Assembly (NCBI GenBank): GCA_013399695.1
Contig: VXAU01000760.1
Coordinates: forward strand, 930,001 to 994,000
Length of the DNA: 64,000 bases
Reading direction: 5' to 3'
Origin: Formicarius rufipectus
Taxonomy: Eukaryota; Chordata; Aves; Passeriformes; Formicariidae
The notes beneath the pieces were generated by a model, which worked only from the letters and a program-made list of their open reading frames with translations, searched no databases and was not told the origin of the DNA. Every line of letters starts with the position of its first letter. The first letter of the stretch is position 1. A program made the translations under genes and the position numbers. Positions 13,655 to 27,751 of the stretch are shown here, piece after piece.

Positions 13655-16600
13655 TTTCCTCCTGGCAAGAGGAGGGAAAGTATTCAGATCTTCTCTGGAG
13701 CAAAAGCGAGGACTGCTGTATCTTCTGTCAGTGATGTAAACCTAATTCATTTTTTGCTCAGAATCTTTAATTCAATATAAATGCCAGGTGAATATGTGGG
13801 CAATTCTTAAGCTGACCAAAATAACATTCTTCAGCAGTCTTGGAGAAAAAAAACCGAACCTGATCTGCTTTGCATTTTGCCTTCCTTTTTTTTTTTTTTT
13901 TCTCCAAGGAGAAGTCACATGACAAAACAATAGTAATTTGTGTATTTGCATATTTTTCTTTATTATTTCATAAAGCGAACTCTGGAAACTTGCTGTTCTT
14001 TAAAGATGTGCATTTGAGTCAACTATAAAGATTGAAGTAGATTGGGGAATGCAAAAAGCACTAAATCCGGTGTGATTGGCTGGAATGGAAGAAACTGTTC
14101 TACACACACAAACCACTTCCTGTAGTGTCTAAGAGGTGAATCTCTTTTTTCAATGGAAGTCTTTATCAATAATCAATGATTAGAGAATGTAATTCAAATT
14201 ATTAGAGCTGACCCAGCAGTTCAGGCCTTACTCCTGTTTATAATAACATGCTCAGCTGTATTTGCACAAAAGCAAGTCTGACTCTGTCAAAAGAGAGATT
14301 TAAGTATGTTGAATTTACTGTGTGATAGGCAAAGGTACAGTGTTCCTTAGCTTTTTCCTCTCTGGATATAAAGTCTGTTCAGGGAGCAACTTATCTTTTT
14401 TGGATAGCAACAATAAATAGAAATTCCTCTCATATTCATGGCAGAGTGAATGAGCAGAGGTTTATGAATGGACTTGTATCATGCTGAGCAATGAAAATGA
14501 TTGATTGTCATTTTCCCTTCTAGTTCAGAAACAGTCTAAAACCCTCCAGGTTCATTTGGAACTGATCTCTATACTTGGCACAAAGTATTTTTAATTTTGG
14601 GTATACATTTTGGGTGACCTGTAAAAACAGCAATCCCCTCTCTCCTTTAAAGTTGTCAAGACAGAGTCCCTGAAATGCCCTGCTGAACAGAACTGCACCA
14701 GCCCCATCAAGGATGGTGATCACTTGTAGGAGCTGTAGCTGGTAGTAGCATTAGGAATGTTGCTAACGTTAGACTAATACATGTGCTGAGGCTGCCTGGG
14801 GCAGAAAATTAGGGGAGGTGATTTTTCAGAATGAAATGCAATCTTACATGATCTATTGTGGATAAAAAGAACCCAAGCATCTTCTTCCTGGCAGTTCTCT
14901 AATTATTCTAATTGGAAAGGGAAGAGGCTATTGTGAAGGATAACATAAACACCTGAGAGTGCACTTAAACACAAGCAGCACTGAAAAGATGCCAACTCCT
15001 TCTCAAGTGTACACTTGTTCTCTGACTAGAAGTTAGCCTTGAAATTTGCATAGCAAAAGGTTCAGCCTCAGTGCCAGCAACAGAGTGGAATACATTTAAT
15101 TAAAGACAACAGCAAAGGTAAATTATACTTTTTTTTTTTCTCTTCTTGCTTTGCTTGATTAGGAGCTACTTGTTTTCAGGATCAGGTGAATAGAGCAGAG
15201 CTTGCTGTTTAGCTCACACGGGCATAAAGGGAGGAAGGGATCAGAGCTTCTGGATGTTCCAAATAACAGCTGGATTTCCCCAAGCTGCCATCTGCATTGT
15301 AACTCATATCTTGGAGATCGGTGAGTTCTCATGACAGTACTTCAAGGATGAAAAACTGTTTGCCAGAATTGCTCATATTCACTCTAAAAATAGGGCCATG
15401 TAAGAAGTCTCAGGGAATTTCTCCTATAATTAAAAAGGATTCCAGCTTGAATTAAATGATGCTAGTGAAAACTTGCTTTAATGTTAAGCCCAGATTTAGC
15501 AGTGGGAGAGGGGGGCTTGTTTTGCTGCCATTCTCTACCTTATTTACCTGGCCTGAAAAGTAAGGCCTCTTTTCCATTTCTGTTGTTCTTAATATGTCAC
15601 ATGTGGAAGTGTTTAAAACCTGACCCTTATAGGAGAGTGGAAGGGAGAAGATATATAGCAGAATACATATAGTAATATCCACTAATAAAAATGCCTTTAA
15701 ATGCCCATTGATTCTTACTGTTGGTCATTATTAGGCCAGGATTTAAAGAATATTTATATTAGGTAGAGTAAAACTGTTTTTAAGTATTAAGCCTTCAGAA
15801 TCTAATAATTTTACATATACCATTACCAAGGTCTGAATGCTCCTGAAATTCAGAGTTACAGAATTGCTCTGGGAAAGTTACCATATTCAACTTTTAAGGA
15901 TATCTGATTCATTCTTTTCTCTACAATGATCACAGCAGTATATGCTTCTAAGCCCCACATGATTTCCTCAAATATACTGTACAATTGAAGTCTCACAGAA
16001 AGTCAATGTCTGTTACCTCAAACCCTGCAATCAGCACAGTCAGTAACCTGGAGTTAAAATATCTTTAAAGGATGTAGAAGTCAGCATAAATGTTTCTCGG
16101 GTCTTTAAAGGTAAAGAAATATGCTTGTGCAGATATCCTGTGAAATACAGTATTGCTTTTCTTCTTCAAGAGATAGAATTTGATGGGGTTCATGAGAACC
16201 TGTGACACAGCCTTCAGAAAGTTTCACAGAACTGTTGCAGAGCCTTTTGGGGTTAAATAAGGACAGTGGGTTCTGCTGTCAGTCAGGAGTCTAATAAATA
16301 TCCAAGGAAATTCAGGATTGTTGATTCTTTTCTTGTTGATATTAGAATGGAGCAGTGAAGACTAGAACTATACCAGTAGAACAAAGAGTTAGTTAAGGCT
16401 TCTGTCAGTTCCTGCTGAGTAGCTGCACATCACAAAACCATTCCAACAGCTGCTATTAGTCCAGTGGACTGATCTCTGCCGGGCTTAATGTCCCTCACAT
16501 GTGGCCTGAGAGTGTGTCTTCCAGAGGGAGTTCCACAAAAGGTCTACTGACAAGTGTCCTTGGCTCTGTTGAAAGCACTTCAACAGAGCACTTTGTTTTA

Positions 16601-19600
16601 GTCTTGTATTTAACAAACAGACAAAGCAAGGCCACTGCCCACTGTGTCAAACTTCACCAAGCTCGTGGGTGCAGAGTAAATGAACTGCATTTTGGTTTTC
16701 TCCTAGAGACAGATATTGAAGAAAACATCTCTTCTTTAAGAAGCAGGTAAACTTGAGAGGTAGAAGAAATAAATGAATCTTGAAAAATGTACAAGAGGAT
16801 TGCTGCTGACTTCCCTGCTTGGGGTTTGAGAGCTGACTCTCAGCTGTAGATGGACCTCTGATCATGCACTCTTTAAGGCTGTGTGAACTACATTAATATT
16901 TGCACTTGTACTGGTCCCTATAGGCTTAAGGGGGGAACTTGCCAAGTTCATCCAGCCTGCACACTCTGCTCTTGTGGTCTTGCAGTGCTTTCTGGAAAGC
17001 TCTGGAGGGCTAACACAGCATTTGGAGATGTAAGCTCAAAATGTTTTGTTTTTCAATCCATGAAGAAAAATAGGTAGAGAGCAAGCTCTGCTTGGGAGGG
17101 AATATCCTGATGTGATTTATAAATCCACATGGATTAATCTATCAAGTTATGATTTATTATATGTATTATGTTGACCAACTATATTACTTTACTGATTCAA
17201 AAGTCTTGAAATTAGTATGAAAACCAGCAATTCATCATAACATTGAATTATGTGCCAGTGATGCATAGCAGTATCTCTCAAAATGCTTGATTTGTATTCA
17301 CCATTTTTGTTAGTAAAATTCATGTTACCTAATAGCCTTCTTAGAGAAATATGTCAATATACATGATGGGCAGAATACATTGCCAACTTTCTAGGCTTTT
17401 TGTTAGGGCAAACAAGGTTTACCAAGCTTTTGAATATTTCAGTCTTATGCAACTATCTCCTGAAGAAATTTCCATTTTAAGGAGTAGAGATCACTCATAC
17501 TTTTAAAACCAATGACTGTTTTTAACAGTGTATCTCACAAGTGATTATTATTGCTAGAAACTAACAAAACAAAGGACTGAAATTTCAAGCAGGGGTTGAG
17601 GTTTTTGGATATCAGGCATGTGGTGGGTTCCCTACTAAAGCTGCAGAGGTATCAAAAATTGAGTTTTGGCATTAACTCAAGCTTTGTGGTTGTCTTTGAA
17701 TTGAAACAGATCTTGTGAGATTAACAGCACTGTTAATGTTCTTGGGAAAAGAATTTCACTGTTTTGAAGAGCAGAGTTTTAACTGCAACTATTTTCCACA
17801 TCAAATGTGTCTCTTCATAGAGGATCTCTTAGGTAACATTACATCTTTTCATATTTGAAGGGCTTAGATGGGAAGAGATGCTTCTGGTAAATCCTAATCT
17901 GTATAATCTGCAAGAATATTTTGCTCAAACAACTGGTTGTTCTCTGAGAGAGTGGCAGCTACACCTTTGCTGTCTGTCTTAAGGCCAGTTCATACTGAAA
18001 AGCATTTTGCATGAGAAAAATGTGTCATTAACACTTGAAAAATGGCTGTGGATGTGCAGAACTGGGAGACCAGGGATAACAATACAACATAGAAAGGGCC
18101 ATGTTGTATAAGGTGAATGTGATTTGAGCCTGGGACAAGACAGGACCAAGGAGAGGAAATGCACCATGTTGCTGGCTGGATCAGTCACTGCAGGATTGTT
18201 TGATGCAAGTATGAGGAGACTACAATATACCAATCCCTCCAGAAGATGTAAGGCTTTTCTCTGTGTATCATAATATTTCTTGGAGTTTTTACTGCAGCAC
18301 ATTTCAACAACAGAAGTCAATTCATTTCCTGGTCCTACTCCTGAACTATTCCATTCCGCTCTGAGTGTTTCCATGCTGGCCTTCACCATGATGACATAAT
18401 GTCCATCAACTTTACATTTCTAATGTGGGCATAGCTGATGTAGGAAATGAAATTTACACTGTACAAAATGTCACTCAGGTAACTCTTGGTTCTGATTAAT
18501 TGAATCTTGTATTTAAAAATGGAGTCAACACTGAATCAGCAAGCTTCATTCTTATTTCATTAAATGGCTATTATTTTATTACCTTAGCACCTCTGCATTT
18601 GCAACTGAGATCAGTTCCAGTGTGGTAGATATGTAGGGTGAGATAGTGCCTGTGCCCAAAGAAAATACTGGCTAAAGGAGGAGTAGAAGAGAAAACAGAC
18701 ATGTTAAAATGATTGAAGATTGCTATGTGTTATATTGTCTTACTGCATGACTCAACTACTTTTTGATGATGAAGACCGCATAGAGTGAAATCTGATATGG
18801 TCTCGCTGTTACAAGAGCTGAAAATCTCTTTCAGTATACATTTTGTGTATGAAATATACCTGTGTGGATGATGAGATTTGGAAAAAAAAAAAAAAAAAGA
18901 AATATAGCTGAGTAGGAAATTATTTGTATTCATTATAGTTATGTTACACTCAAACACTGTTTCAGTGCAAGTCTAACTAAATCAAAAAGTAAATAAACTT
19001 AATACCAGTTCTATCAGTTTTCTGGTGACCCTGAACAAGCATATGGGGATGGTTAAAGACTACCATGCACTGGGACTGTGTGACCCAAGGGCATCTCTGT
19101 GAGGGCCTTACCATAGAGGAAAGCATGGAAATCAATTCGTTTGATCAGACCTGACAAGGAAGATATTGAGGTCAATCAACAGAAGTGGCACAGGAGATTA
19201 TTTCCTTAAAGCCTTACATCTTTAGCAATGGAATATAAGACTTAGATGTCCTTTTAATAGTAATGTGAATTATGTCACTTGGTTCCTCATTATCTAGAAA
19301 TAGAAAGAATAAAGCAGATCAAATCAGGAAGAAACCAGAATTAGTTAAGTCCTATATTTTAAGAACTTGTGGCCTTGAGACTCATTGCAAGGATCCCTGA
19401 AATTGGAGGAACCCCACAGAATTTGGAGAAGGCTCTTGAGTATTATATAGCTGCTGTCTCTTCTTTTACCTGTGTGCTTAACATGACCAATCTGTTCTGC
19501 CTCTGAAGTGGTTGCTTCCCATACACAAGCCATGTATTTCGTGCAAACTGAACTCTGGCAGCTGACTTTGTCCAGTACTTTGGAGGTTCAGGAGCTAAAT

Positions 19601-22600
19601 CAGCATTCACTGGGCACACACTTCTGGCTGCTCAGAGCAGCAGTGGATGGCAGGCTTACTCTGCAGCTGCAGGCAGTTTGCTGACACTGGATTCACAGCA
19701 CAGCTTGCTGTGATGGGATTTTTTCTTGTTCTCCTTTTGTAGGAGATTCTTCCTTTAGAAAGGCTGAGACTGATTCCAATAGTGTTTAAGCCAAGCTGTC
19801 TTGACACAGCTCCTTTTTTTTTTCAGTAGTAGCAGGAATAAGTTAAAATGAGCAATGCCATTTTCCCCTTCCATGGCTGCATAATCCTTCCAATGAGTGA
19901 AGAGATCTGCACATCCTTACAGCAATGGTGAATTCAGTTTGCTTCAGTACACAGGAATATGTAATGGCATGGGAGTGGGTATGTTTTATATAGTTGGTAC
20001 TTCTCCGTTTGTATTCTCCTTACATATGGAACTCCTGATACAGTATGGGGTGTCTGTCTGTAGCCACTGAGGCCCCAAGTAGCCATGGTGATGACAATCA
20101 GAAATAGTGCCAAAGTAACTGTTCTGGCAGAGAGATTCTGTGAATGTTTGGGATGGTCATAAAATACCTCATGTGTGCTGCATATCCTCAGTGTGATATA
20201 CACATCTTGGAAGAGATTAGAGGGTTGTAAGGGTAAGAGATTGAAGTGGAAAAATACAAACCTGTTACTCGCAGTCTTCTCTTTTAGGATGACATTAAAA
20301 CAAAGGTATAAAGCATGCAATTCTATGGTCAGTGACTACAGGGATGAAACTCTTCTTTAACACTGTGTTTCACTATACAGAATCAGACCGTCAAAGTCTG
20401 ATTGCAAAGAAAATCAGGGTTGCTGAGCCATTTTTTAAAAATCCCTAAATAACACATGTTCTGAGGAATTTTGTCTTGCAAAAGAAACAACCTGGAGCTT
20501 ATATTTTTTTGATCCAAACTTTTCTTCAGTTGCATGTCATATTTTGAACATTGTAGGTGTTAATCAAATAGTAAAATAAGGTGCATTGATCCTTCCTGTC
20601 AGGATCTTTGTCTCTCTGATCTGTTCTTGAGTGTTACCAAAGTTGAATTTATCTGCTTTGAAGATAATTTCAGTTCCCTGTTGTGCTTGAGAACTAAGCA
20701 CAGCCATTAGTGAAAATGGAGGGACAGTATGACATTCATTGGCCACGCTGCCTAATGCACTCACCTGTTTCCAAGGTCTAAAAGACTGGGGTTTTATTCT
20801 CTCCAAGCTCTGCAAGATGAGGATTGTAAAAGGGATTGTGAAAGCTGAAATGATATTGTGGGTCTTTTTAATTTCTTTCCTTGTTATTTTTATTTTTTTA
20901 AGCACACTTTAAAGCAATCCATAAAGCCTAATGTGCAGTGCTTGAATCTCATCTGTTGTATGGTTACTCATTGATCATAGCCTTTCACCTCCCAGCTGGG
21001 AGTGGAGCTGTTAAAGAAAGAGTTTAAATATGATCTTCTTGCAATTAACCAGGCAACTGAATTATGTTTCAAAGGGATGGAAGGAAATGCAATTTTTGAA
21101 CATCTTTGTGGTCAGGAGGGAGGGGAAGTTTTATGGCTTTGTTCTCTTCTTTCTTGAGCTCAGTATCATTTTTGTGTAATTCCACTGCAGTGGAAAAGGA
21201 ATTCAACCCTCCACTTGTGCCTTTAGAGCAGGAAGGAACAAAGCAAGACTGATTCATGAAGGGGTAAATTCTCCACTGTGAGCAAGCAGTCGTGGTGTTC
21301 CTACCATCCTCAAACAGGAGGGTTTTCAAACAGATTCTTCACCAGGAGGTGCTGTGTGCAGTTGTCTTCTCATGAGTGCAAAGTTTGAGAACTAGAGAGA
21401 CGATTTCCCTTTTGGGCTTTAAAAAAATTGTAGTGCTCTGATCTCAGGCTGCCCTGATGTGGTGTTGGGAACCAGTGTCAACTGGATTGTGCCATCATAC
21501 TGAGGGCACTTTCCAGAGATGAAAAATTGTCTCTTGGGAATGGGAAATTCCTGGAAGGGAATGTCATGGTTGTGGGAGAATGGGGTGAAGTTGTAAGGTC
21601 ACATTGAAATTTAAAGTGCACAGGTAATATTTTTTTCTGGCATTTCAGACTATACCTGCTAAAAGGGCTCTTCCATTATAAAATATTTTTAAGAGATCAC
21701 TGTTAATTTGTGTTCTTTAAGCAAGGTTCCCCACCCAAAAAAAAAAAAAGCAGAGATATGAAATGAATCTCCTAAAGTTGCCAGCCAACAGTCAGATTTC
21801 ATACAGTGTTTTGTACCTGATCCTGAAAGCAAATATGAGGAGAATATTCTAGACTACATGTATAAGTGATCCTATAAAAATGCTAATTTGTATAAGACTA
21901 TTTATTGTTGGCTATTAGAAATAATGATTTTTGGTTCTTCTCAAAGCTTCTGTACCACAAAAAAAAGTGAGGGACATTTTTGTATACATTAAACTGCATG
22001 TCTCATCTTTGAGCATTTTAACCTTTTGCTAACTATGCCTGTCACACAAGCTTCTTCATTGCTGATGTTTTTTTATTCTCAATAATGTCCCTCGAACTGA
22101 AACAACATGTGTAACAGAAAGTAACAAACTGCTGTATCTCTCCCAGAATACCCAGAAAAGACCTTTTCAACTTAGCTGCTTGGAAGGATAGTAGGAAATT
22201 TGGCATGGGGGAAATAACTCATGAGTTTGTAAGAGACAAATAAATTCTGAGGCCGATGTATATGTGATGCTGTATACTCAAAGATGAGCTTTTCATCATG
22301 TCTACAGCAATTGCACTGACTTGCTGAGAGGTGCTGGTGAAGCACAGTAATAGACCTTCATTGCTGGAGAAAAGGCTACTTGTCATAATGTGGTAAATGG
22401 TTCAACTTCTCTTTTTAGCAGACAGGGGGGACTCCTCTCATTTGTGTAATGGCTTTTTAAAGTGAGTGTAAGGCATGTCTGTATTCCATTTACTGTCATT
22501 TTATTCTGCCAGAGTACAGTAAGAGCTTAGTGAAAATGAAAATCAAAGCCTCCTAAGCCTTTTATTAAAGGTATTTCAAGTCATTGTGGTTTCAAATACA

Positions 22601-23390
22601 TTTTGTTGTATACAGGAGATCTTGTGCTAAATAACTGGGTTATTTAATGTGTCAGTTCTCTTGAAGGAATCATGAACTTATAGATATCAGAATTAGAGAG
22701 AGGTGTATATATGACCATTAAACTGTCATGAAAAAGATTATTGAATATCCCCAGGAATTGCTGTAGAAACCACTTCTCCACTCCAAACTCCTCCAGAAAC
22801 GTAGGTCAGGCAGTAGAAGCTAAACTCAGAAGCTTTTGCTGCCGAATCAGTGAGCAAGCTACAACGTTGAGAGGAATTTTGAGAGGCTGAGCGTGAGAGG
22901 ACTTACCAGTTGCTGAGGGCAAGAAGGAAGTTAACTTGGTTACTTACCAAGAACTGAAACAGGATAAAAGCTCAGGATAGATGGTTAGGCAGTTTAGACA
23001 TGTGGAAATTAATTGTTTGATGTTTAGAGAAGAGGAAATAAGGAATTAGAACTTGGAAGAAGATAATGGCTGGAAGTTGATTAAATAGCCTAAACAAATC
23101 AGGTGCTTTCCTGTGCCTGGAGGAAGAGCAGGAGAAGAGTGAGATCCAGCAGATATATTTTCATACTAAATAAGGACTCTGCTATGCCCGAGTCCATAAC
23201 TGGATACCAAATTTGCCAGGGAGGGTAGAGGAATTAGGAAAGGTGGTTTTGGAACCTAATTCTTATGTACCTTGGAGAATCTGATCAAAAGCCTTTGAAG
23301 TTCTCTGGCCGTGCTGTAGTGACGACAATGAAAATTGATCCTCTGCATTCCAACAGCCCTCATGTGTGACTTGCATTTTAATTGGGTCAC
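13655..23390. other. Noncoding DNA, no gene seen
   Basis: The interval holds homopolymers at 13886-13901 (16 T), 18882-18898 (17 A) and 21737-21749 (13 A). The longest open frame is 136 codons on the minus strand (17979-18389); it is cysteine- and serine-rich with no domain I recognise and is probably chance. A perfect octamer ATTTGCAT occurs at 13944-13951 and 15044-15051, but the number of octamers in the window is near chance. No recognisable mobile element was found. Confidence 0.6.
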
Positions 23391-23696
23391 TTTTTTTTTT
23401 TAAAAAAAAAACAACCACATTGTCCTCTTCCTAGTTTGTCTTATCTGTGGAGCTGAGCTTCTTGATGGACTCTGTGCTGGAGAGTTAGATCTAGCCTCTT
23501 TCTTACTGTGTAGAGTAAACTGACCTTTTATTATTTTATTTTATTTNTTTTTTAAAAAAAAAACCAACCACATTGTCCTCTTCCTAGTTTGTCTTATCTG
23601 TGGAGCTGAGCTTCTTGATGGACTCTGTGCTGGAGAGTTAGATCTAGCCTCTTTCTTACTGTGTAGAGTAAACTGACCTTTTATTATTTTATTTTA
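23391..23696. repeat. 153-bp direct tandem duplication with N at the junction
   Basis: Two adjacent units of 153 bp occupy roughly 23391-23543 and 23544-23696. Each begins with a poly-T to poly-A stretch, continues through CCACATTGTCCTCTTCCTAG (from 23415 and from 23568) and ends in a TTATTTTATT-rich segment. About 125 bases of the core are identical between copies. An ambiguous base (23547) lies exactly in the low-complexity junction. That near-perfect identity plus the N suggests either a very recent duplication or a false duplication made when an assembly gap was closed. Confidence 0.93.
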
Positions 23697-24459
23697 TTAT
23701 TTTTTTTAATTCTATGTGTTACTGAGGTCTTGAAGAAATGAAACTGCAGTGTACCATGTTCCTTAGCAGATAAGGTCTCTGGTAGATGTGTAGTGTGTAT
23801 GGCAGCTTTATCCTCTCTTCTACTGTGATGTGCTGGTGTGTTCCCTCTTCCTTTTTTTTTTCTCTCACCATTTCTGCAGCCTATTACCTCTGTTGGGACA
23901 GGTGTGAGCTACTACACCCTTAGTGGAGCTTAAGCTGCTGCTGCAAGGCAGGGAGAAAGGAGGTCCTTGTCCAGCTGAGAAGGATCTGAGTGCATTAATG
24001 TTGTAATAGCCTCTGGAGGCTGCTGTCTTGGGGAGCTTCAGGTGCTTCCTATTCAGAGTGTAAAGGGATAGACCAGCTTCCAAAGTGCTTGCAAATGGAA
24101 GAGACAAAGAAAAGGTGGCTCCATGAGCCAGTCTGAGACACCAAAGAAGCAGCAGGGTAGTTCCAACTAAGAACAACATCAAGTTTCAACTGACTCTGCT
24201 GGTGTTCTGTGCTGAGCACACACAGATGGAGGATGGAGGAGGCAAGTGAGAGGAAGTGAGGTAGGGCTTGTAACTTCTTCCTGTTTCCCCCAGTAGCTCC
24301 CAAGAGCTATTGCAGTGTTGCCAGTAACTGGGAAACACTATTCCCTCACTATTATCCCAGTTCCCTTTTCCTACGCTTAAGGGCACCTCATCTCCACTTC
24401 AGGAAGCAAATTCAATTCTTGACATGGGGAGTATCTTACATTGCCATAAATAAAGCCAG
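23697..24459. other. Noncoding DNA, no gene seen
   Basis: Open frames on the minus strand here (23865-24182 and neighbours, up to 105 codons) overlap in two frames and have no recognised domain. The sequence is somewhat richer in GC than the flanks, which lengthens chance frames. No repeat family is recognised. Confidence 0.6.
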
Positions 24460-24760
24460 GTTATTTTAGTGCTCTCTGATCTGAGGATCTCCAGGAAAAC
24501 TTCAAGTGCTGATTAATGTGCCTGACAGCCCTGTGAAACAGAGTAACTAATCTCATTTTACAGGTGAAAAAAATGAGGCCCAAGAACAGTGATGGTCTGA
24601 TGTTTCAGTGGCACCCTAGAGGATTGGTACCTGCCATTGCTGAGAATCCAACAATAGATGATGGGTCCAAGGCCACACAGGAAGTTGGTGGCAGCGGGGA
24701 GAAGAAATCCAACCCTGCTCTCAGTCTTTCAAACAAACCACCCGATGACACTTAAAAAGC
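24460..24760 (+). mobile_element. Ancient MIR-like CORE-SINE, interrupted
   Basis: The order of blocks matches the 3' half of a MIR/amniote CORE-SINE. First comes a GATCTG...GGATCTCCAGGAAAAC stretch near 24478, then AGCCCTGTGA, then CATTTTACAGGTGAAAAAAA leading into TGAGGCCCAAGA (24554-24585). After that come CCAAGGCCACACAG at 24667-24680 and a TGGTGGCAGCGG...AATCCAACCC block. In the family the lower two blocks are separated by only about 20-30 bases; here about 80 separate them, so some 50-60 bases appear inserted or duplicated. MIR-type elements were active before the bird and mammal lineages split, so this is a relic. An open frame across it (24564-24755) is incidental. Confidence 0.65.
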
Positions 24761-26928
24761 TCTTCTGGGGTTGAAAAGTACTATGTAATTATTGCTTCCA
24801 ATATAAATATTTTCCTCCAAAAATCAAGCTTTTCTGTTTTTATTACCACTGACTTTATTAAGCCCATGTGATTATCTCTCTTTAAGCTGTTACAGTGTGG
24901 ATCATTTAAACCATGTAAAACATTCAGGCTCTTCATGCAAAATTTATGTAGTTAAAATATATTATCCACTATATTGAATCATCTTGGAAAAATATTGTCT
25001 CTGCAATTCACATAAACTTAAAAACAAAACAAGACTTAAAAATAGCTACCCATCCATGAACATCCCTGAGAAATGAAAACTCTTGTTGCTGACATTAGTG
25101 CAGATGAATTGTGAACTGTGTCATGCCCAGCTTTAATCTCAATATCTCCTTCTATATAGATTTTTTTTTTTTTTCTGAAAAAAATGTAAACATAGCCTGA
25201 AGCAAAACATTACTGGCTTCCTTCTGCAGGGCAACATCTAAAACTGGTGGCAGTTCATGGCAGTGAAGTGTTTGGTGCCAGGTTTGTACTCATGGACTTT
25301 AGTTACTGGAGCAGATCAGGGAAGGGAAAACGGATTGCCAGTGCATAGAAGTTAGCACATCAGGGGAAATCCCTGACTAATCCACGTGTGGAACAGCAAC
25401 AAGAGCAGAGGAAACAGCCAAATAAGGCATAAAAGCATTAAGTAGATGGTCATGAAATCTTTACCTTCATAGAGCCTTCAGTGTATAATCTATAACTGCT
25501 GGCAAGGTGATCCTGCAAATGCCAGGAAATAGAAAGTGGCTGAAGTGCAAACATGGTCATAATTTTAAATGTTTACTTAATGCATATGTATACTCTTTGT
25601 TACTAGAAACCCAAGGATTTATAGATGTACTGTTTAGACAATGACAAAATGTTAGCAGATTAGTTAGAGTACGGTGTTGCCTGAAATGCTACATGACATT
25701 AAATCAACCCCCTTCACACTTTCCTCCACCCCCCAAAAAACCAAAATCCCTTATAATTATTTTTGAATAAATGAATCCACTGGTTTGATTGATACCAAAT
25801 CTTGTCTTCCTTCCAGGCAACTAAGTCTTGAAAAGTAATTGCTGAATTCACACCTCCTGGTGCCTTGTTGCCAAGCGAGGATTGCACTTAGAACGTTATT
25901 TTCCTTTGATGAAAAGGCTTGTGAAACATCTCCAAACTGTGCCCCACTGTTACCTTCAACCTGGTTTTCAGCCATAGAATGTCCCTTTGGAGCAGAGGTT
26001 AAGCAAAGTATATAATTTTAGATTTAGAACATCATATTTCCATTTTCTGATGGTGTGATTGGGCAAAAGAGATGCTTGGAGACTGTCAAACTTATATATT
26101 CTCTGTTTTCAAACTAAGCAGTTTCCTGGTAAACTTCTTTACTGGCTTCAGGTTAATCAGATGTTGATTTCTTCTAATTGGCTCCATACATAACGTTTTG
26201 AGTTTGCTTTATAATCTGGAATCAGAAAACAGTATTTGTTTTTAAATATGATACAAGAAGAAAGACATAACCTAAAAAAAGAGACTGTATAAAAGATGAT
26301 TCCAATCAGAGCTTTGTGAAAAGTATCCCTTTGACCCCTGAAAAGCATAAATTACTGCAAAATATGATTTTAAGTATCACTTTCCAGACTGTCTGTCATG
26401 TAATATTTAAAAAATAGCAACTGTTCAGGAATGAAGGCAGTAATCTTTTTTGAAATTCAAATACAATTTTCAAATAGAAATTTACTGAAATTCAGTATGT
26501 ATTCACAATGAATCTATTTAAAAAAAAAAAAACAAAACAAAACCAACACTCAGTGTAAATCAAAACGTCTACATTGTTACAGTGTCCATGCAGACAAATT
26601 TTTCAAGTGAAAAAGTACACAATTCAAGATATTCCAGTGCTGCTTATATGATGTACTTTGGAAAATTTCTGACAGATGCAGCAAAAAAGTAAAAACAAAG
26701 TAAAATTTGCCTTTTTTTTTTCTTCTATTTTCAGTCATCCTAGGCTTTCAGTCTGGTAGGCTTGTGACATTAATATCTTCTTTCACTCTTTGTGCAGTCT
26801 TATGAATTTTATTTAGTATGTTTTTGAGGATCTTATGATTTAGGACTTGTCAGCTGTGTGCCACTTCTTTATGGATGTGACTTGCTTTTCTAAAATACTT
26901 ATTTTTATTAGTTTACTGGGCCATAGAA

Positions 26929-26950
26929 TGTGTGTGTGTGTGTATATATA
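26929..26950. repeat. (TG)n(TA)n microsatellite
   Basis: Seven TG dinucleotides (26929-26942) run directly into four TA dinucleotides (26943-26950). A short compound dinucleotide repeat like this is expected to be length-polymorphic. Confidence 0.9.
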
Positions 26951-27751
26951 TGCTTTGAGCAGGAAGACTCTATTTTCCTAGTTCCTTGTGGGAAATAGAA
27001 AGTTATAACAGAGTTTTAACACTGTTAGAGAAAAGTCACTCTAATATCAAATCAAGTTTTTACCCACTTGAAATCAAGTTTTCTGTTGATGAGCACCTGA
27101 GTTTGATTGCATTTTTATAAACTGTGGGTACTGGCTTACAGCATCCCTTTATTCCTGTTTTCCTTTAAAAATGGCAGAATCGTTACACTCTGTAGCAGGA
27201 GCATAAAGACTTCTGTTTCTGTTGCTGATAATGCTGCTTCTTTCTCAGTCTATTTCACCATTGAGTGTCTGAAGTTTCTCAGTCTGTTCACATGTTTATT
27301 GAGTAATTTTTAGGGTTTTTTTTCCACTTCTGTTCTCAAGATTGTATACTCATGTTTGGGGTAAGGAGTGAAAAAGCTCGAATAGAAGACATCGGGGGAG
27401 GCTCCGGGAAGTGCACTTGAGGGCTGCCTTCATAACAATCCAGCTCAGCCCCTGCTCCCTCCACTTTGACTCCTGGAGGGCTACTGGAGTTTCTTCCTTT
27501 TGTTCTTGCAGAATTCTGGCCCACAGGAATGCTCATTAAATGCAGGTGCCACTACAGCCAGATCAGGCATTATACCGTCTGGGGGACTCTTTCTCTACTA
27601 TCCTTATCAGTTCTCTGACTCCCAGGAAGACCCTGTAAATTGATTGTATGCAGACCTGCAGCATAAGTGTGACAGTGAAACGTATTTCCTATGTTTTTCA
27701 CCTTATTCTTTCTGAGACATGATACTGGAGGTTTTGAAAGTTATTAAAGCA

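Noticed and set aside
17979..18389. 136-codon minus-strand open frame
   Set aside because: No recognisable homology, no splice or promoter context, and composition like other chance frames.
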